Shown one piece after another: positions 21,766 through 32,889 of a stretch of 64,000 nt of DNA. The notes under the pieces were generated by a model that was given only the letters and a program-made list of their open reading frames with translations, made no database searches and was not told the origin of the DNA. Every line of letters begins with the position of its first letter. Position 1 is the stretch's first letter. The stretch comes from Nereocystis luetkeana (taxonomy: Eukaryota; Sar; Phaeophyceae; Laminariales; Laminariaceae): positions 2,795,920-2,859,919 of the forward strand of contig JARUPZ010000017.1 in NCBI GenBank assembly GCA_031213475.1, in the 5' to 3' direction. The position numbers and the translations under genes were made by a program.

Positions 21766-22948
21766 CTCGAACATCCCGACCCGGTGTACGTCATCATCCA
21801 GCTCTACCACATGCCCCCGGCCCGACAACAGCGGAACCTCCTCCCAGCACGAACAACGTCCACGACAGCGCAGTGAGGGCGACTATTCCTCCTCTTCGAC
21901 CGACGAGGGCTACAGTACGGAGAACAACAGGCGAATAACTGACTTTGATATTGCCCCGTTGTCTGTTTCTTTTGCGGCAACCAACCTTTTGGACACGCCG
22001 TCGCCTCCTCAGTACCAACCTGCCCCCCAAATCAGCGCCGCAATCTCTATTGCTCCACCTGCTGGCCAGTATCAGCCCCCTGCGCCACAACAGGTCTGCC
22101 CCCCCCCCCCAATTCCGCACCCACCGTCACACCGCTACCACCTCAGTATTCAGTGGCTCACTCCTCACTGCCCCACATTGTAGCCCCCGTTGCGGCCCTG
22201 CCCTCTCCGTATCACACGGCGCTACCGGCCCCCACCCCCCTCCCAAACAGCACGACCCCCATTACATCGGTACTCCCTCAACACCCAGTCACGCCCACTC
22301 CCATACCGGTCACACCCACTCCCACTCCGGTCCCTCCTGTCGCACCTGCAACTACGCCCCACCGCACTGCAGCTAGTACCCACGACTTTGATGTTAACCG
22401 CAAGTACGTCGACCTGGACTCTCGAAAGTTGGAGCTCATCGACCCACTCCCTTTTCCCGCGGGAACCGACGACTGTGTCGGAGTTCAACAACTCATAGCA
22501 AGCGCCAAACTTGTATTGGCGGGCATTTTCTCACGCTGTGACCATTCCCCGAATGGTACTCTAGACTCCCTGCGTTGGTAACCAGGATGGATCACTCCGC
22601 TCCACCGGTGTTTCCGGAAAGCAATAAAGACAGGCACCAACTTCCCAATGTCCCTCCTTATCAACACCTTTTTCAAACAGGTGCGCTACCATCTTCGGGA
22701 GAAGGACACTGCTGGACCGTCAGCCTTTCGCTTGCTACTACGTTTGCTGAGCACGCACTTCGACCACGGCGACCAAGGCAGTGCATTCGAGACGCTTCAG
22801 GCGTTCGGAGTGACCACAGGCACGGTGTATTCGATTTACTTGCGGGCTTGAAGAGAGCTGACATCGGTGGTGCAAGGCTCTGAAAAAAAATTCAAGCCTG
22901 GCGACACCATGGTGTTAGAGGTAGCGCGTACCAGTGTTAGCAAACAAT
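20735..22948 (+). pseudogene. gag, N-terminal and capsid part (broken)
   Basis: The first ATG at 20,735 opens an acidic, Pro/Thr-rich region. A frame change near 20,930 leads into a coiled-coil-like segment (VEDELSVPELQAWLADHD, then RLLQERQARERDEIDRTEKL). Another change near 21,460 gives RIKLLRLVAILRAFHASHDH. After a long Pro-rich spacer with a CAA-repeat Gln/Thr run (21,735-21,770) comes a capsid-like part from about 22,380: VQQLIASAKLVLAGIFSR, an in-frame TAA at 22,579, SLLINTFFKQVRYHLREKD, and a TGA at 22,849. The nested DNA transposon starts at 22,951 in the middle of this capsid part. Gag would coat the RNA genome in virus-like particles. Confidence 0.75.
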
Positions 22949-22950
22949 TA

Positions 22951-24156
22951 GGTGTGGGCGTGAGGTCCGTGTCGACCAGAAATCGGTGGCATGGTGAATA
23001 TTGTGACTTTTTTCCGAACGGAAGTACGAACAGACTGAATAATTTTCTGCAGTTCCGGACTGTCATGGGGCTCCAAAACAACTTGAATATAGTATACCGG
23101 AATGTCAGCATTATATCGCTTTTAACTCCTGATACGTCACGAGTTGGCTGTCCATAGTGTGCCCAGACGTATAAAAACATATGTTCTGAACAAATTCATG
23201 AGCCAGAATGTTTTTCCGTTTGATGCTGACCTCAAAAACAGCAACAGGTGTGATTTTTAGTGTTTTTCGGCACTAGGTACCCCCCTGTAGAGCGCATCGA
23301 CTGATACGAAGAATTGAGGCTACAGATAGCTAGTTCGTGGTATGCCGTACTCGGACAAACACAAAATCACTCCAATCGTACACTTGAGTAAAGAGTACCA
23401 CCCCGTAAAAAAAACGTGTTTTTTTATATACATAATACAATGGGAAACACGACACGACACAAGAAAAAAAACAAGGACCTAATCCTACAAGAAGAGGCTT
23501 TGAAAAAATAGACGATGAGTTCTTCGCCCGCACGGGGAAAACAACAGGAGAAATGGGGAGAGATAAGCGTGCCGACAACATAGCGGAGCGCCGCGACTAT
23601 CGTGCGTTGGAGCGACGTCATGGCGGTGCTGCCCGTGCACGCGACGAGGCTGAGGCCTAATATGCTGCTGAGACCGAAGCTCGCCAATCGGCCGAGAGTC
23701 TAGCCGAGGTGGGAAAATTGGCAAGGGAAACCGAGGAGCGGCTGCGACTTGACATGGCAGGAACATTATCCGAGGAGCGTCAACAGCGGCCGCACGCGGA
23801 GGCAGATACGCGTGCAGCACTAGCGGCGCTGGCAGCCGAGGAGGGGCGGAGGTGGGCAGAGGTGGCGAGGGTGGCTAGACTGTCGGAGGAGATGGATCGC
23901 CACCTTCCATCTCTTTCTCTTCCCACTGCTGCGCTATCTGCTGCTGCTGCTCATCCTACCTTTTCTATCCCATACGAAGGGTTTTCCTTGTTTTCTAATT
24001 CTCAAGCTTTTGGGCTTGAGAAAAAAATGATGACAGCTGCTGTCAATTTTCTTCGTTGTGTTTGGTCGAAAAAAACAAAATTCATCACTGCGCACAACGT
24101 TTAATGGACACCGATATTGCTGGTACCGGTTATAAAAGGGACCTCACGCACACACC
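22951..24156. mobile_element. TA-target DNA transposon nested in gag (1,206 bp)
   Basis: Termini GGTGTGGGCGTGAGGTCC and, at the far end, its near-perfect inverse (one mismatch in 18). TA is duplicated at 22,949-22,950 and 24,157-24,158, as for Tc1/mariner-like elements. Removing it and one TA rejoins the gag capsid sequence on both sides up to a frame slip. No transposase was recognised. On the plus strand about 23,550-24,104 encodes a Glu/Arg/Ala-rich coiled-coil-like peptide with one stop at about 23,659. Confidence 0.85.
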
Positions 24157-24158
24157 TA

Positions 24159-25153
24159 ACAGTTTCCAGCTTTGACTCCGGTATTGTACGCAGGTGAATT
24201 AATGATTGCGGCAGAGCCTTTCCCTTCGGTCACGGCCGTGTGGCAGGCTCATGAAGTGTACGCGATGAATAATACACCTGCCATAAATGGCGAAAAATAA
24301 TTTTTTTTTGCCTCCCCTGGAGGCCACGCGACGTTTTCGTCGTCCCCGCCGTCATCGGCTCCTGCTCAGCAGACGCGTTCGCGCAATCATCCCAACCAGA
24401 ATCACCAAGGCTCCCAACGCAACCCCATTGTCACGAACGTCTCCACGTCCCCAAACGCTGACCCTGACCCTTTCACTCTGGGTTACAACCATTGGTCCCT
24501 CGAACACTTCGATGAAGTGCACATGGTGTCTACCACGTTTTCAACCACTGACCCCCCTCTCTGGAGTCCGCTCCTAGGTGCTAATTTCGGAGCGACCGCT
24601 CTTCGCACATGGCGTGGTGTATGCCTCAACTGCGGCGGACAGGACCACAGGGTCAAAACTTGCCAGAGCCCCTTTATAAACAAGTCAGGTATTCTCAATC
24701 CCTGGCTCGGTCAACTCAACGACGGAGGCTACGCCTTTCAACAGTGGCAAAAACGTATGCTCTCATACCGTCGGGGACAATATGAACGCAATGCACAACG
24801 GAACTCGAACTCTTATTCTAAGCGTTCCACACTCGAGGGGACACAACTCTGCCGGCAATTCCAATACCAACCGCCGACACAACTCCCATTCTAAGAACGA
24901 GCGCTCCCATGGCAACTCCGGCCGTGCTACAGGCTCTCAGTGGACGAACTACTCTCCCAACAACCAACACCCTCGGGATAATTCGGCACCACAGCTCACT
25001 CCCCCCTCCCCTCAAGGACCTCTCTCATCTGCCCTCACAGTAACCGGTCCCACAACCCAGACCTCCACTACCCCAGCTATCATGCGCCTCGGTCCTTCAC
25101 AACACGGGGGTAATCAAAACTCCCGGCAACCGGGCACCTTCCGTACTAGCTGA
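24159..25153 (+). pseudogene. gag, C-terminal part with CCHC zinc knuckle
   Basis: Continues the interrupted capsid: ALTPVLYAGELMIAAEPFPS, then TAVWQAHEVYAMNNTPAING. A CCHC zinc knuckle, CLNCGGQDHRVKTC (24,622-24,663), is the nucleic-acid-binding motif of nucleocapsid. A frame change near 24,790 leads into an Asn/Ser/Gly-rich tail ending at TGA 25,151-25,153, the likely end of gag. Confidence 0.85.
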
Positions 25154-25886
25154 CCAGCCGATGGTGCAGAACCGCTCGCGACTTCACCAGCGGCACTACA
25201 CGCGACCGCGCCGGGTACTGGATCCTCGTCGGGCAGCGTATTTTCTCGGAGCCGCTGGCTCTACTTACTCTCCCGACCTCTCCTTCTCTTTTCTCCCCCC
25301 TTCTAACCTATCTTCAATATCAACGACTCGATCTAGGGATGGCTCCCTTGTTCACGCGGTTGGTTTGAAGTGTGGGCAGGAGGAGGTGGGCACACCGAGC
25401 ACTCCCTCAATGCTCCCCTCGGTGTCCCCAGTCGATGCGCGACGCCGCGCCTTGCCCAACATTGCCGAAATGTCCACGGGCCTTGCCAATCTTGTGGACG
25501 ACGCGACAACAACGGCCAACAGCGGTATCCACTCCCTCTCCGGCTCTGCTCCTCCCCCAGGGCCATCGACTCCCAACTCATATGCGTTCTCGACGAACGA
25601 TGTTATCGCCATACGTCAACCGGCGTCCGTCGATCCCGGACAGCACATACTTCGACCTCCGTTGGTTCTGCAGGATCTCCCGGACTCGTAGCTGCCCGCC
25701 TCGTGTTGACCACACCACTCTCCCTGGGCTCAAGGGACGGTTTTCCCGCGGACTCATCCGCGGAAGACTCGACCAAGTCACCAAGAATATGCCAGGAGCC
25801 ACCTGTACCGACACCCACCCCCCGGTCACGGACTACTACAGGTACCGCATGTTCTTCCGAGTTTCTCCCTCCCCCGCATACGTTAA
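25154..25886 (+). other. Pro/Ser-rich spacer between gag and NADAR region
   Basis: Open stretches exist in all three plus frames, but none resembles a known domain. Stops and frame slips make the original reading uncertain. It presumably encoded a low-complexity linker at the start of pol. Confidence 0.5.
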
Positions 25887-26777
25887 ATGCTGTTGGCAGG
25901 GACTCCCAGGGTGCTACGAGCGTCTCGCCGTCACGTACATCCTCCCGGGGCCTCGTCACTATCGACCTTACCCCACACGTTTTCGGGTAGCGAAGTCGTC
26001 TTACCCAGGCCTTCCCCGGCAACGTCCCAAACAACGCCCCCCTCTCCACCCCCCTCGACCCTGAGCCTCTCCCAAATTCTTTTTTTTTGGGATCATGCCT
26101 CGGTCTTTTCCCAGTGGTATCCTTCGACGCTCACCGTAGACAACGAGCACTACAAGTGTGCGGAATTGTATGTGGTGTCGGAAAAGGCCAAGCTTTTCGG
26201 CGACACCGCAACTCGCCGGAAGATCATGTCCTCTGCGAATCCCGCAAAACAAAAACGCCTCGGCCGCTCCGTCTCCAATTTTAACCAAGAGCTTTGGGTA
26301 CAGCATCGGTACGACATCGTTTTCAAGGGCAACCTCGCCAAGTTTTCGGCTCCACCTTTACTACAACAACTCGTAGACACCGGCGACAAGTTCCTCGCCG
26401 AAGCAAGTCCTTATGACCTCGTCTGGGGCATCGGCTTCAGGTGCGACGATAGGCGAGCCTTACAACCTACACTCTGGCCGGGACTCAACCTGTTGGGCGA
26501 CATCCCCATGAAGACCCGCCACCAGCTTGCCTCCCCCTCTCCACTCCCGCCCCCCCTCGGCGCCTCTCGCGTCTCACCCTCCGAAAATGGGATTCACGAG
26601 ATCAGCGCAATCGTTCCAGCATCTACACCGCACTCCACGCTGGACCACCTACTGCCCCCTTTCGTTCCTGAAGCCGCTCCTCCGCACGCATTGGTCTCTG
26701 CCATTTCGTCCGGAGCTTCTCTCCCTCCTGTGCTCCCCTCCCTCCTTGCCGAACACGGACCAGGCCTCTCGGTATAG
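25887..26777 (+). CDS. NADAR (YbiA-like) domain within retrotransposon pol
   Basis: This frame is open for 296 codons. From about 26,075 to 26,530 it carries a complete-looking NADAR domain. Visible blocks are FFWDHASVFSQWYPSTLTVD, NEHYKCAELYVVSEKAKLF, RLGRSVSNFNQELWVQHRYD, IVFKGNLAKFSAPPLLQQLV, DTGDKFLAEASPYDLVWGIG and WPGLNLLGDIPMKTRHQL. The order E-H-Y, W-x-x-x-R, G-N-x-A-K-F, T-G-D, E-x-S-P-Y-D-x-x-W-G-x-G and N-L-L-G is that of the family. NADAR proteins are known to act on ADP-ribosyl or related nucleotide adducts, including removal of ADP-ribose from guanine bases. A one-base slip near 26,770 separates this frame from the protease that follows, so it was once part of the same polyprotein. 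No stop lies within the domain. Confidence 0.85.
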   Translation: MLLAGTPRVLRASRRHVHPPGASSLSTLPHTFSGSEVVLPRPSPATSQTTPPSPPPSTLSLSQILFFWDHASVFSQWYPSTLTVDNEHYKCAELYVVSEKAKLFGDTATRRKIMSSANPAKQKRLGRSVSNFNQELWVQHRYDIVFKGNLAKFSAPPLLQQLVDTGDKFLAEASPYDLVWGIGFRCDDRRALQPTLWPGLNLLGDIPMKTRHQLASPSPLPPPLGASRVSPSENGIHEISAIVPASTPHSTLDHLLPPFVPEAAPPHALVSAISSGASLPPVLPSLLAEHGPGLSV

Positions 26778-27208
26778 TTACCGCCGACAACGCCTCTTTC
26801 CCGACCAGGATCAAAGTACACAGTGGACCCTCCGCATCCAACCGCTACGGCCTAGTAGCTCTCTTGGATACCGGCTCCCCCCAGACCTTCATCTCCGCTG
26901 ATGCTTGGGCCTGCATGAAGCACAGCAACGCCACGTCGGACACCTGTGAACAACACGCTCCCCCTCGTTCCTGGGGCGGTTTTGGTAAATCCGAGCCGCT
27001 CACCTCGATTTCCGTCCGACTCAGCATCCAGTTATTGCACAACAGCACTCCCTCTGCTGAACTCGCCGTATGGGCATGCATCGTGCCACATGGGACTATG
27101 CAACATCCCGTTCTACTGGGACGCGACAGCTGGATGCGGTTCGAACACGCACGTACACCACCCCGCCTCGCCTCCCTTCGCGACCACTCTTTGGCGAGCT
27201 CTCCCTAG
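26770..27208 (+). pseudogene. Retropepsin-type aspartic protease of the retrotransposon
   Basis: The frame reads GIVTADNASFPTRIKVH, then LVALLDTGSPQTFIS. DTGSPQTFIS is the D-[ST]-G active-site loop of retroviral-type aspartic proteases. Further on, HPVLLGRDSWMRF matches the LLG-RD/W region near the family's C-terminal end. It follows the NADAR region after a single frame slip and would process the polyprotein. Confidence 0.85.
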
Positions 27209-29160
27209 CCACCCCTTAGAAGGATGGCCTCTTCACTTTCGTTCACGACAACTGTCCTTCGCAAGACACCATATACCTCGAGTTTGCCGGCGTTCACGCA
27301 GTCTCACTTTCGGCCACGCCGTCTCTCGTTTCGGTTAATTTGGTGCGTTCCTCCGGCATTCCGGCACCCACCGGCCACTACCTCGTTGACATGCTTCCCC
27401 GCGACAGTCTTTCCTCCGGAACAGAAATCTTCGTCGCCAACGGCTACCAGAATATCCCGCTCTCGGGATTCACTGATCTTGAACCAGGCGACCGTTTGGG
27501 GACCTCCTCTTCTCCCCTCATACAAATGCCGGTCTCAGCCCTGCAAGTTCTCCCCACGACGTCACCTCCAGCCTCCGCTGTTACCGACGTCCACGCCCTG
27601 CACGACAACATCACCGTACATGACGACGGTACACCTCCGGCTGACACCCCCAAGACCCCTTGCAACAAAGTCTTGGAACGCCTGACTGTTGACCAACGAA
27701 CAAGCTTTCTCCGCGTCTGGGACCAACTCCCGCTGCACCTTCGTGACATCTCCTTCGACCTCCGCGGCTCTGGTTGGTCCCCTTCGGTCATCACAGCGTT
27801 GAGATAAGTTCTTTGCGAGTTCCCCGATGTTTTCTTCACGTCCAAAACCGACTTCGGCTCGTGCTCCCTTATTCCACTCAAGATTTCTATCCCCCCGGAT
27901 AGCGCCCCCGTATCTTCGCGCCCTTACCGCATCAACCACATCCTCGCCAATAAGGCCGACGCTGTGCTCGACCGATATCTGGCTGCCGGTCTGATCCAAC
28001 ACTCCACTTCCCCGTACGCCAGCCCTATGGTCGCCATTCCCAAGAAAGACGGCAACGTTTCAATAACCGTGAACTACGAAAAGCTTAACGCCATCAGCTC
28101 CCTGGGCCAACTACCCATCCCATGCGTTGACGAGGTCCTCGACTCCCTCGGAAAAGGCCGCATCTTCTCCTTGTTCGATCTAGTGTCTCCGTTCCACCAT
28201 ACCACCATCGACAAGGACACTATACCGCTGACTGCCTTCTCCATGCCGACCCGACTCTTCGAGTGGCTCGTCATACCCTCAAGGAAGCAGCGGCGCGCCT
28301 GGATTGTTCGTCAAGGTCATCAACGAGGTCATCAAAGACCTTGGCCGTGTAGCGGCCTACCTCGACGACGTCATAGGTTTCGACCCCTACCCCGCGGCTC
28401 ACGTCGCCAACATCCGCTCCCTTTTTGAACACCTTCGGAAACACAATCTCAAACTTTCTCCTTCCAAAGCCAAGCTTGGCGCTACCAGCGCCGACTTCTT
28501 GGGACACACTATTTCCTCTTCCGGCGTTAGCCCTAATGCCGATAAGGTTGCCGCACCAACCCAGATGCCCATGCCTACGAACACCAAGCAGGTGCGCTCA
28601 CTTCCTGGCGGCATCGAATACTACTGGAAACTCCTGAAGAACCTTTCCACTCGGCTCCGTCCCATTAACGCCCTGCTAAAACAAGGCGTTAAGGTAAGTT
28701 CGCTTTCACCTCGGAAATGGAAACCATCGTCCGCCAGATCCTTCACGAAATCACTACTCCCCCGATCTTAGTATACCCGGACTGGGACGCCGTTGCCGAC
28801 AGCTCCTGACCTTTTCGCCTCTACTGCGACGCCGGCATCGACGGTGTTGGCGCGACTCCTGAACAAAAACAACCCGACGGCTCCGTCCGTCCCATCGTCT
28901 TTATCAGCCGCACCACCCTCGACAACGAACGATCCTGGACCCCTCTTGACCTCGAAGCCGGCAGCATCGCTTGGGCCATCAAACGTCTCAGCGGCCACCT
29001 CTGGTCCACCAAGTGCCACATCTACTCTGACCACAAGGCGCTCGAGAGCATCACTAAGGTCGGCGAACACAACGCTCGCGTCCAACGCAGGCTGGAAATC
29101 CTCTCCGCTTCCTCCTACACCCGGAATACCGGAGAGGATCAGCCAATGGCAATAGCGATT
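27209..29160 (+). pseudogene. Reverse transcriptase and RNase H of the retrotransposon
   Basis: A connector with LPLHLRDISFDLRG leads to a TAA at 27,805, then RT: RPYRINHILANKADAVLDRY, LIQHSTSPYASPMVAIPKKD, FSLFDLVSPFHHTTIDKD (first catalytic Asp). After a frameshift near 28,285 come AAYLDDVIGFDPYP (the paired Asp residues), LKLSPSKAKLGATSADFLGH and the thumb. A further frame change near 28,800 gives RNase H: LYCDAGIDGVGATPEQK, FISRTTLDNERSWTPLDLEA, WAIKRLSGHLW and IYSDHKALE. The catalytic acids are kept even though the frame is broken. Confidence 0.9.
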
Positions 29161-29959
29161 TTCTCTCTCGACTCCCACAATCAGCCACCGACCTCGACCG
29201 CACCGGATCCAACCGCCTCACCACTCCCGACACCGTCGGCATCTACCTTACCCAAGCCTGCGGTTTTACTCCGATCGACCCCATTCACCCCGGGCATCGG
29301 TTTGGGTGGGCTCGTCCCGCCTTCGCCCGTTCCCTGCGAGACCATCCCGCCACTCCCTTGCACCAACGATGACTTCGGCGATTTCCGCCACCTCGGACCA
29401 CGTATGGACACCTCGGACTTAGTGCATATCCCCTACTCTATCGTGGCGTCTGCCGCCGTCGAATATACCGCCGCTGCACCGCCTCGCAGCCCTCCCGCCG
29501 GCCACCACCTTGCTCAAGAATTCGCCATTGGACCGCCTCTCAGCCCTCCCGCTGGCCCCCGCTTTGCCCAAGACCTCACCGTCGACTCGCTTCGCAATAA
29601 TTTCGTGGGTCACCTCTCTATCCTCGACCCCATCGCCGAATCGCCTTCCAGGTCCGAGAAAGCCGCCGTGATCGCTGGCGCTCCTGCTGGTGTGGCTTTT
29701 AGCCCACCCTTTGTCTCTCCATCGCCCACCTTGGGCGTCTCACTTTCGGCCACTCTTCGTCCCTCGTTGGACCTAACTTCTTCTCGGACCCGTCGCCGTT
29801 CCGCCTCTGCCGCTGGGACTCCCTTCACTCCGACGGGCTACGGATTTGGCCGTCGAACGTCAACTAGGGCAGTCTCAAGACCGCCCCCAGCTCACCGCCG
29901 TCCGCCTACCGTCAACTAGGGCAGTCTCAAGACCGCCCCCAACTCACCGCCGTCCACCT
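29161..29959 (+). other. Pro-rich segment where the integrase core is missing
   Basis: After RNase H the usual GNSDFLSRLP-like tail is visible, but no HHCC zinc-binding or DDE core follows. Instead this stretch contains Pro/Ser/Ala-rich low-complexity coding-like sequence, with two tandem 51-bp units at about 29,864-29,970. Confidence 0.6.
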
Positions 29960-30481
29960 AGCCCTTCTTGGGAACACGAACGAGACCTACAGCTCCACCG
30001 ACCCCACATCCTCCGCTATTGGTCGGGCATCCCTTCACAGCACCGCCAGACCAACCGTTTATACCGCCAGATGCGCATCGGGGCCGCTCACCGCGAACTA
30101 TCGCGGTCCCGGGGTGAAATATTCCTCGCCCCCGGGTACAGCCTCGTACAATGCACCCTTTGGCTTCACCTCTTCAGCTCTTCACCTCTACCCGCAGGGG
30201 CGCACCTCTGGTACAAGCCCCGCGATGGTCTCTGGTGGTTGGGCAAGCTTGTCCCCCGCGCCTCGACCGAAACCTCCTCCACTGACTCCTACATCGTCCG
30301 CTACCTAGACGACCCGGGCCCGATCAAGAATACTCTACTTCCGTCCCTTTACACCATTTCACGGAGCGCGACCCAAGGATCCTGGTGCCTTCAGCGTCAT
30401 CAGGCCGGGGGACTAGCACGCGGTGTACTACGTAATGCCAATGCAACCCCCCAACCACCACTCATCCGCTCGACCAGTTAA
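29960..30481 (+). pseudogene. Integrase C-terminal module
   Basis: Reads AGAHLWYKPRDGLWWLGKLV, then DSYIVRYLDDPGPIKNTLL and QGSWCLQRHQ. This small beta-barrel-like module normally follows the integrase catalytic core and binds DNA. The frame ends at TAA 30,479-30,481. Without the core this element could not make its own integrase. Confidence 0.7.
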
Positions 30482-31296
30482 CTGTAGCTGATGGTCGGTG
30501 GATGCGTTAGATTGTCGTATACTAGTTTCGGGGCCGGGATATTCTGTGCGTCCGCTGTCTTTGACACGCGGTCGCCTGGTGTGTTGATTCCATCTAGCAC
30601 CTCGCGTTTAGTTTGTTTCGCTAGGATGCAATTCGCAGCAAAAAGTATTATTGTACCTTCAGGGTCTACCTTTCAGTTGCACCTCCTTTTCACCTTTCCT
30701 TCGGGGCGGTTTTTCGGTCTTTCAGTCTTTCGGTCTTTTCGTATTTCGGACTTTTTTCTTGTCTTCATTTTTTTCTTCTCTTTCGTTTCTTGCTTCTTTG
30801 TTGCTTTTCTTCGTATTGGTTAACAACACGTAGGGACCTTGTTGTGCCCTTCTCGCTCTAACTTCATGTGGACTTCGCCCTACATCAAGGCGATTGCCGG
30901 CTTCTTCGCTAGCTTCCAAGTTCGTGCCTTACTTTTGCTCGGTTTCTCCCGCCTTTCTCGTAGGCCTACACCGCGGATAGCCACGACTCGTTACATCGGG
31001 CCTACGGCCGCCGGTCGCCCCCTGGTATCTCTAGTTTCGTACTTTACCACGACGGACATCCTTCTGTGTCGCTACTCTTTCGTTTCCTTTACGTTTTTGT
31101 TCTCTAGCTTGAAAGCTGCCCCTATACCAGAGGCGTCTTAGCCTCATTTACGAGGTGTGGGTTGGTCTATGGTCTCATTGGGCTGTTGGGTTTGAATAGC
31201 AGTATCTTCGACCCCCTCTTTCGACTTTCTGATGTCTAAGTAGCCATGTCTGTATCGTTGTGGGACCTGCATCTACGGCTATTCCGGGTGGGCTAA
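30482..31296 (+). other. 3' untranslated region of the retrotransposon
   Basis: No gene. T/C-rich sequence near 30,700-30,810, and CCGGGTGGGCTAA just before the 3' LTR stands where a polypurine tract is expected, though it is a poor one. Confidence 0.6.
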
Positions 31297-31824
31297 TGTG
31301 ATAGAGTACCTTGGCTTATAGTATATGAACCAACCATCAGTAAGTATATAGACCAACCATCAGTAAATAAGATAGTTGTGTTTGCAGAAAGGATACGCAG
31401 TCTAGTATCTAAGTAGCCGAGGAGACAGATAGGTATACGTACGTGCTATGTTCATACAGGGTTCACGGGGCGTTGCACTGCATAGTATCTTCATACAGGC
31501 TTCACGGGGTGTTGCACCACGTAGTGTGTTCATACGTCAGGCTTTTCGGGATGTTGCACTATGGAAGTTGAGGGCGACATGTGTTCCCTTGCCAGTGGAT
31601 TATAGCCGGTTGAAGACAGATGATACTTCTGTTTTCAATAACCAGCTGCCTCCCCCCCCCTATTTGCTCACTCGTCTGTTGCCCCTTGGAGCAAGCCGCA
31701 CATCAATCATAAAAGAGAACGTCGATACGAACTGCGTCTGAGTTTGACCAAGCACAGACACCTGCGCCACACTTTTTATGTGGATCATCATCTCTTGTTC
31801 CCTTACCATCTGTCCCACATCACA
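31297..31824 (+). repeat. 3' LTR (528 bp)
   Basis: Begins TGTGATAGAG and ends CCCACATCACA. It pairs with 17,361-17,892. It has an extra CCAACCATCAGTAAGTATAT duplication near its start. AACC follows directly and matches the base quartet before the 5' LTR. Confidence 0.9.
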
Positions 31825-31828
31825 AACC

Positions 31829-32879
31829 ACCTCGAAAACGTCCGTAGCGTTTTGCTACTCAATGATATCGATCTTGTTTCGTTATTTTACTATTAATACA
31901 ACAGCGAAGGCGACGTGTTGCGATGTTTGGGTGCACGCCACGGTCACTGCAATACAGAGTTCGTACACACCGCGAGTAATGCAGCCCTACCTACACAGCG
32001 GTTACGGTAGTAAAAAAAACAGTCAGTCGTCGGCACATTATACAGCTATATTGTAGAACTTGTTGTGGATCGGGAGTGTATAACTCATGAGGTCTAGGAT
32101 TAGGATGAGGCAAACAACACAGGCATGAGCCTAATCGTGATGTACCTGAAGGATCATCGTGTAGGCTGCATTGGATAGAACTGGATTACAACACATGCCT
32201 ACCGTATGCAAATAATCGAGAACAACTAGACCAACCTCGACTCTGGCCGCGATCCAACCGAGTCGAGACGTGCGCTCGCACGTGTCCCAGAGGGGTAGAG
32301 CGTGCTTCTGACGCTAGGTAGAAGGTCTCCCAGGTATGTAGATTGTAAACCGATTGCTTTGAGCCACAGGTCGAGAGCGATGGTCAACGAAACACGTAGG
32401 ACCACCGAGGACAATCAAGAAATTGGGGAGGGGTTGTAATGACGCGGCCCCTGCTGATGCAAAAATGCATGTCGTCGTAACTTCTGAAACGGTCTAAAAC
32501 CGTGACAGTACTGCCTATTGTAAACATCTTTGGATATTTTCTAACGGTGTTTATCAATCAGTAGGTCCTGGTTGCTTTCAGTTCTGACAAATGCGGATCC
32601 AGTGCCAGCAGTGTTATCATTCAGTTTCTATTCGCGAATCAATGTGGTTATCGTAGCAAAATAGCTACGTAGCCGTCGTCGGTACTTCAACCGCTACCGC
32701 CTTTCGGGTATTACTGAGTGGTCGCTTACCATCGCGGCTCTCCGCTCAATTCCAGTACGCTTATTTTCTTATCCTTTCCTTCATGGATTTATCTTCCTGA
32801 TACTGCTACACAGTACATATACATCATCATACTTGTACTGTAGTCAACTATCTTCAAGGGTCTGAGACAACGCCAGCTA
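31829..32879. other. No gene recognised
   Basis: No ORF with family resemblance, apart from the tRNA-like stretch at 32,275-32,345. Confidence 0.5.
32275..32345 (+). tRNA. Degenerate tRNA-like sequence
   Basis: CAGAGGGGTAGAGCGTGC resembles a tRNA D-arm / A box, followed by an anticodon-stem-like CTTCT...AGAAG pair and CCCAGGT. The loop is too long and the T-arm consensus is lost, so this is a pseudo-tRNA or SINE head at best. Confidence 0.3.
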
Positions 32880-32889
32880 GCAATGTATG

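Larger units (their letters stand above)
17361..31824 (+). mobile_element. Ty3/gypsy-type LTR retrotransposon, 14.46 kb, with NADAR domain
   Basis: Two direct repeats (17,361-17,892 and 31,297-31,824) begin TGTGATAGAG and end ACATCACA, so TGTGAT and ATCACA form the terminal inverted hexamer. The base quartet AACC is duplicated immediately outside (17,357-17,360 and 31,825-31,828). The interior holds a primer-binding-site-like sequence, a long leader with a tandem array, gag, NADAR, protease, RT, RNase H and an integrase C-terminal piece, all on the plus strand. Frameshifts, in-frame stops, a nested DNA transposon and loss of the integrase core make it inactive by itself. The LTRs differ by scattered substitutions and short indels, so it is not a very recent insertion. 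Confidence 0.9.
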
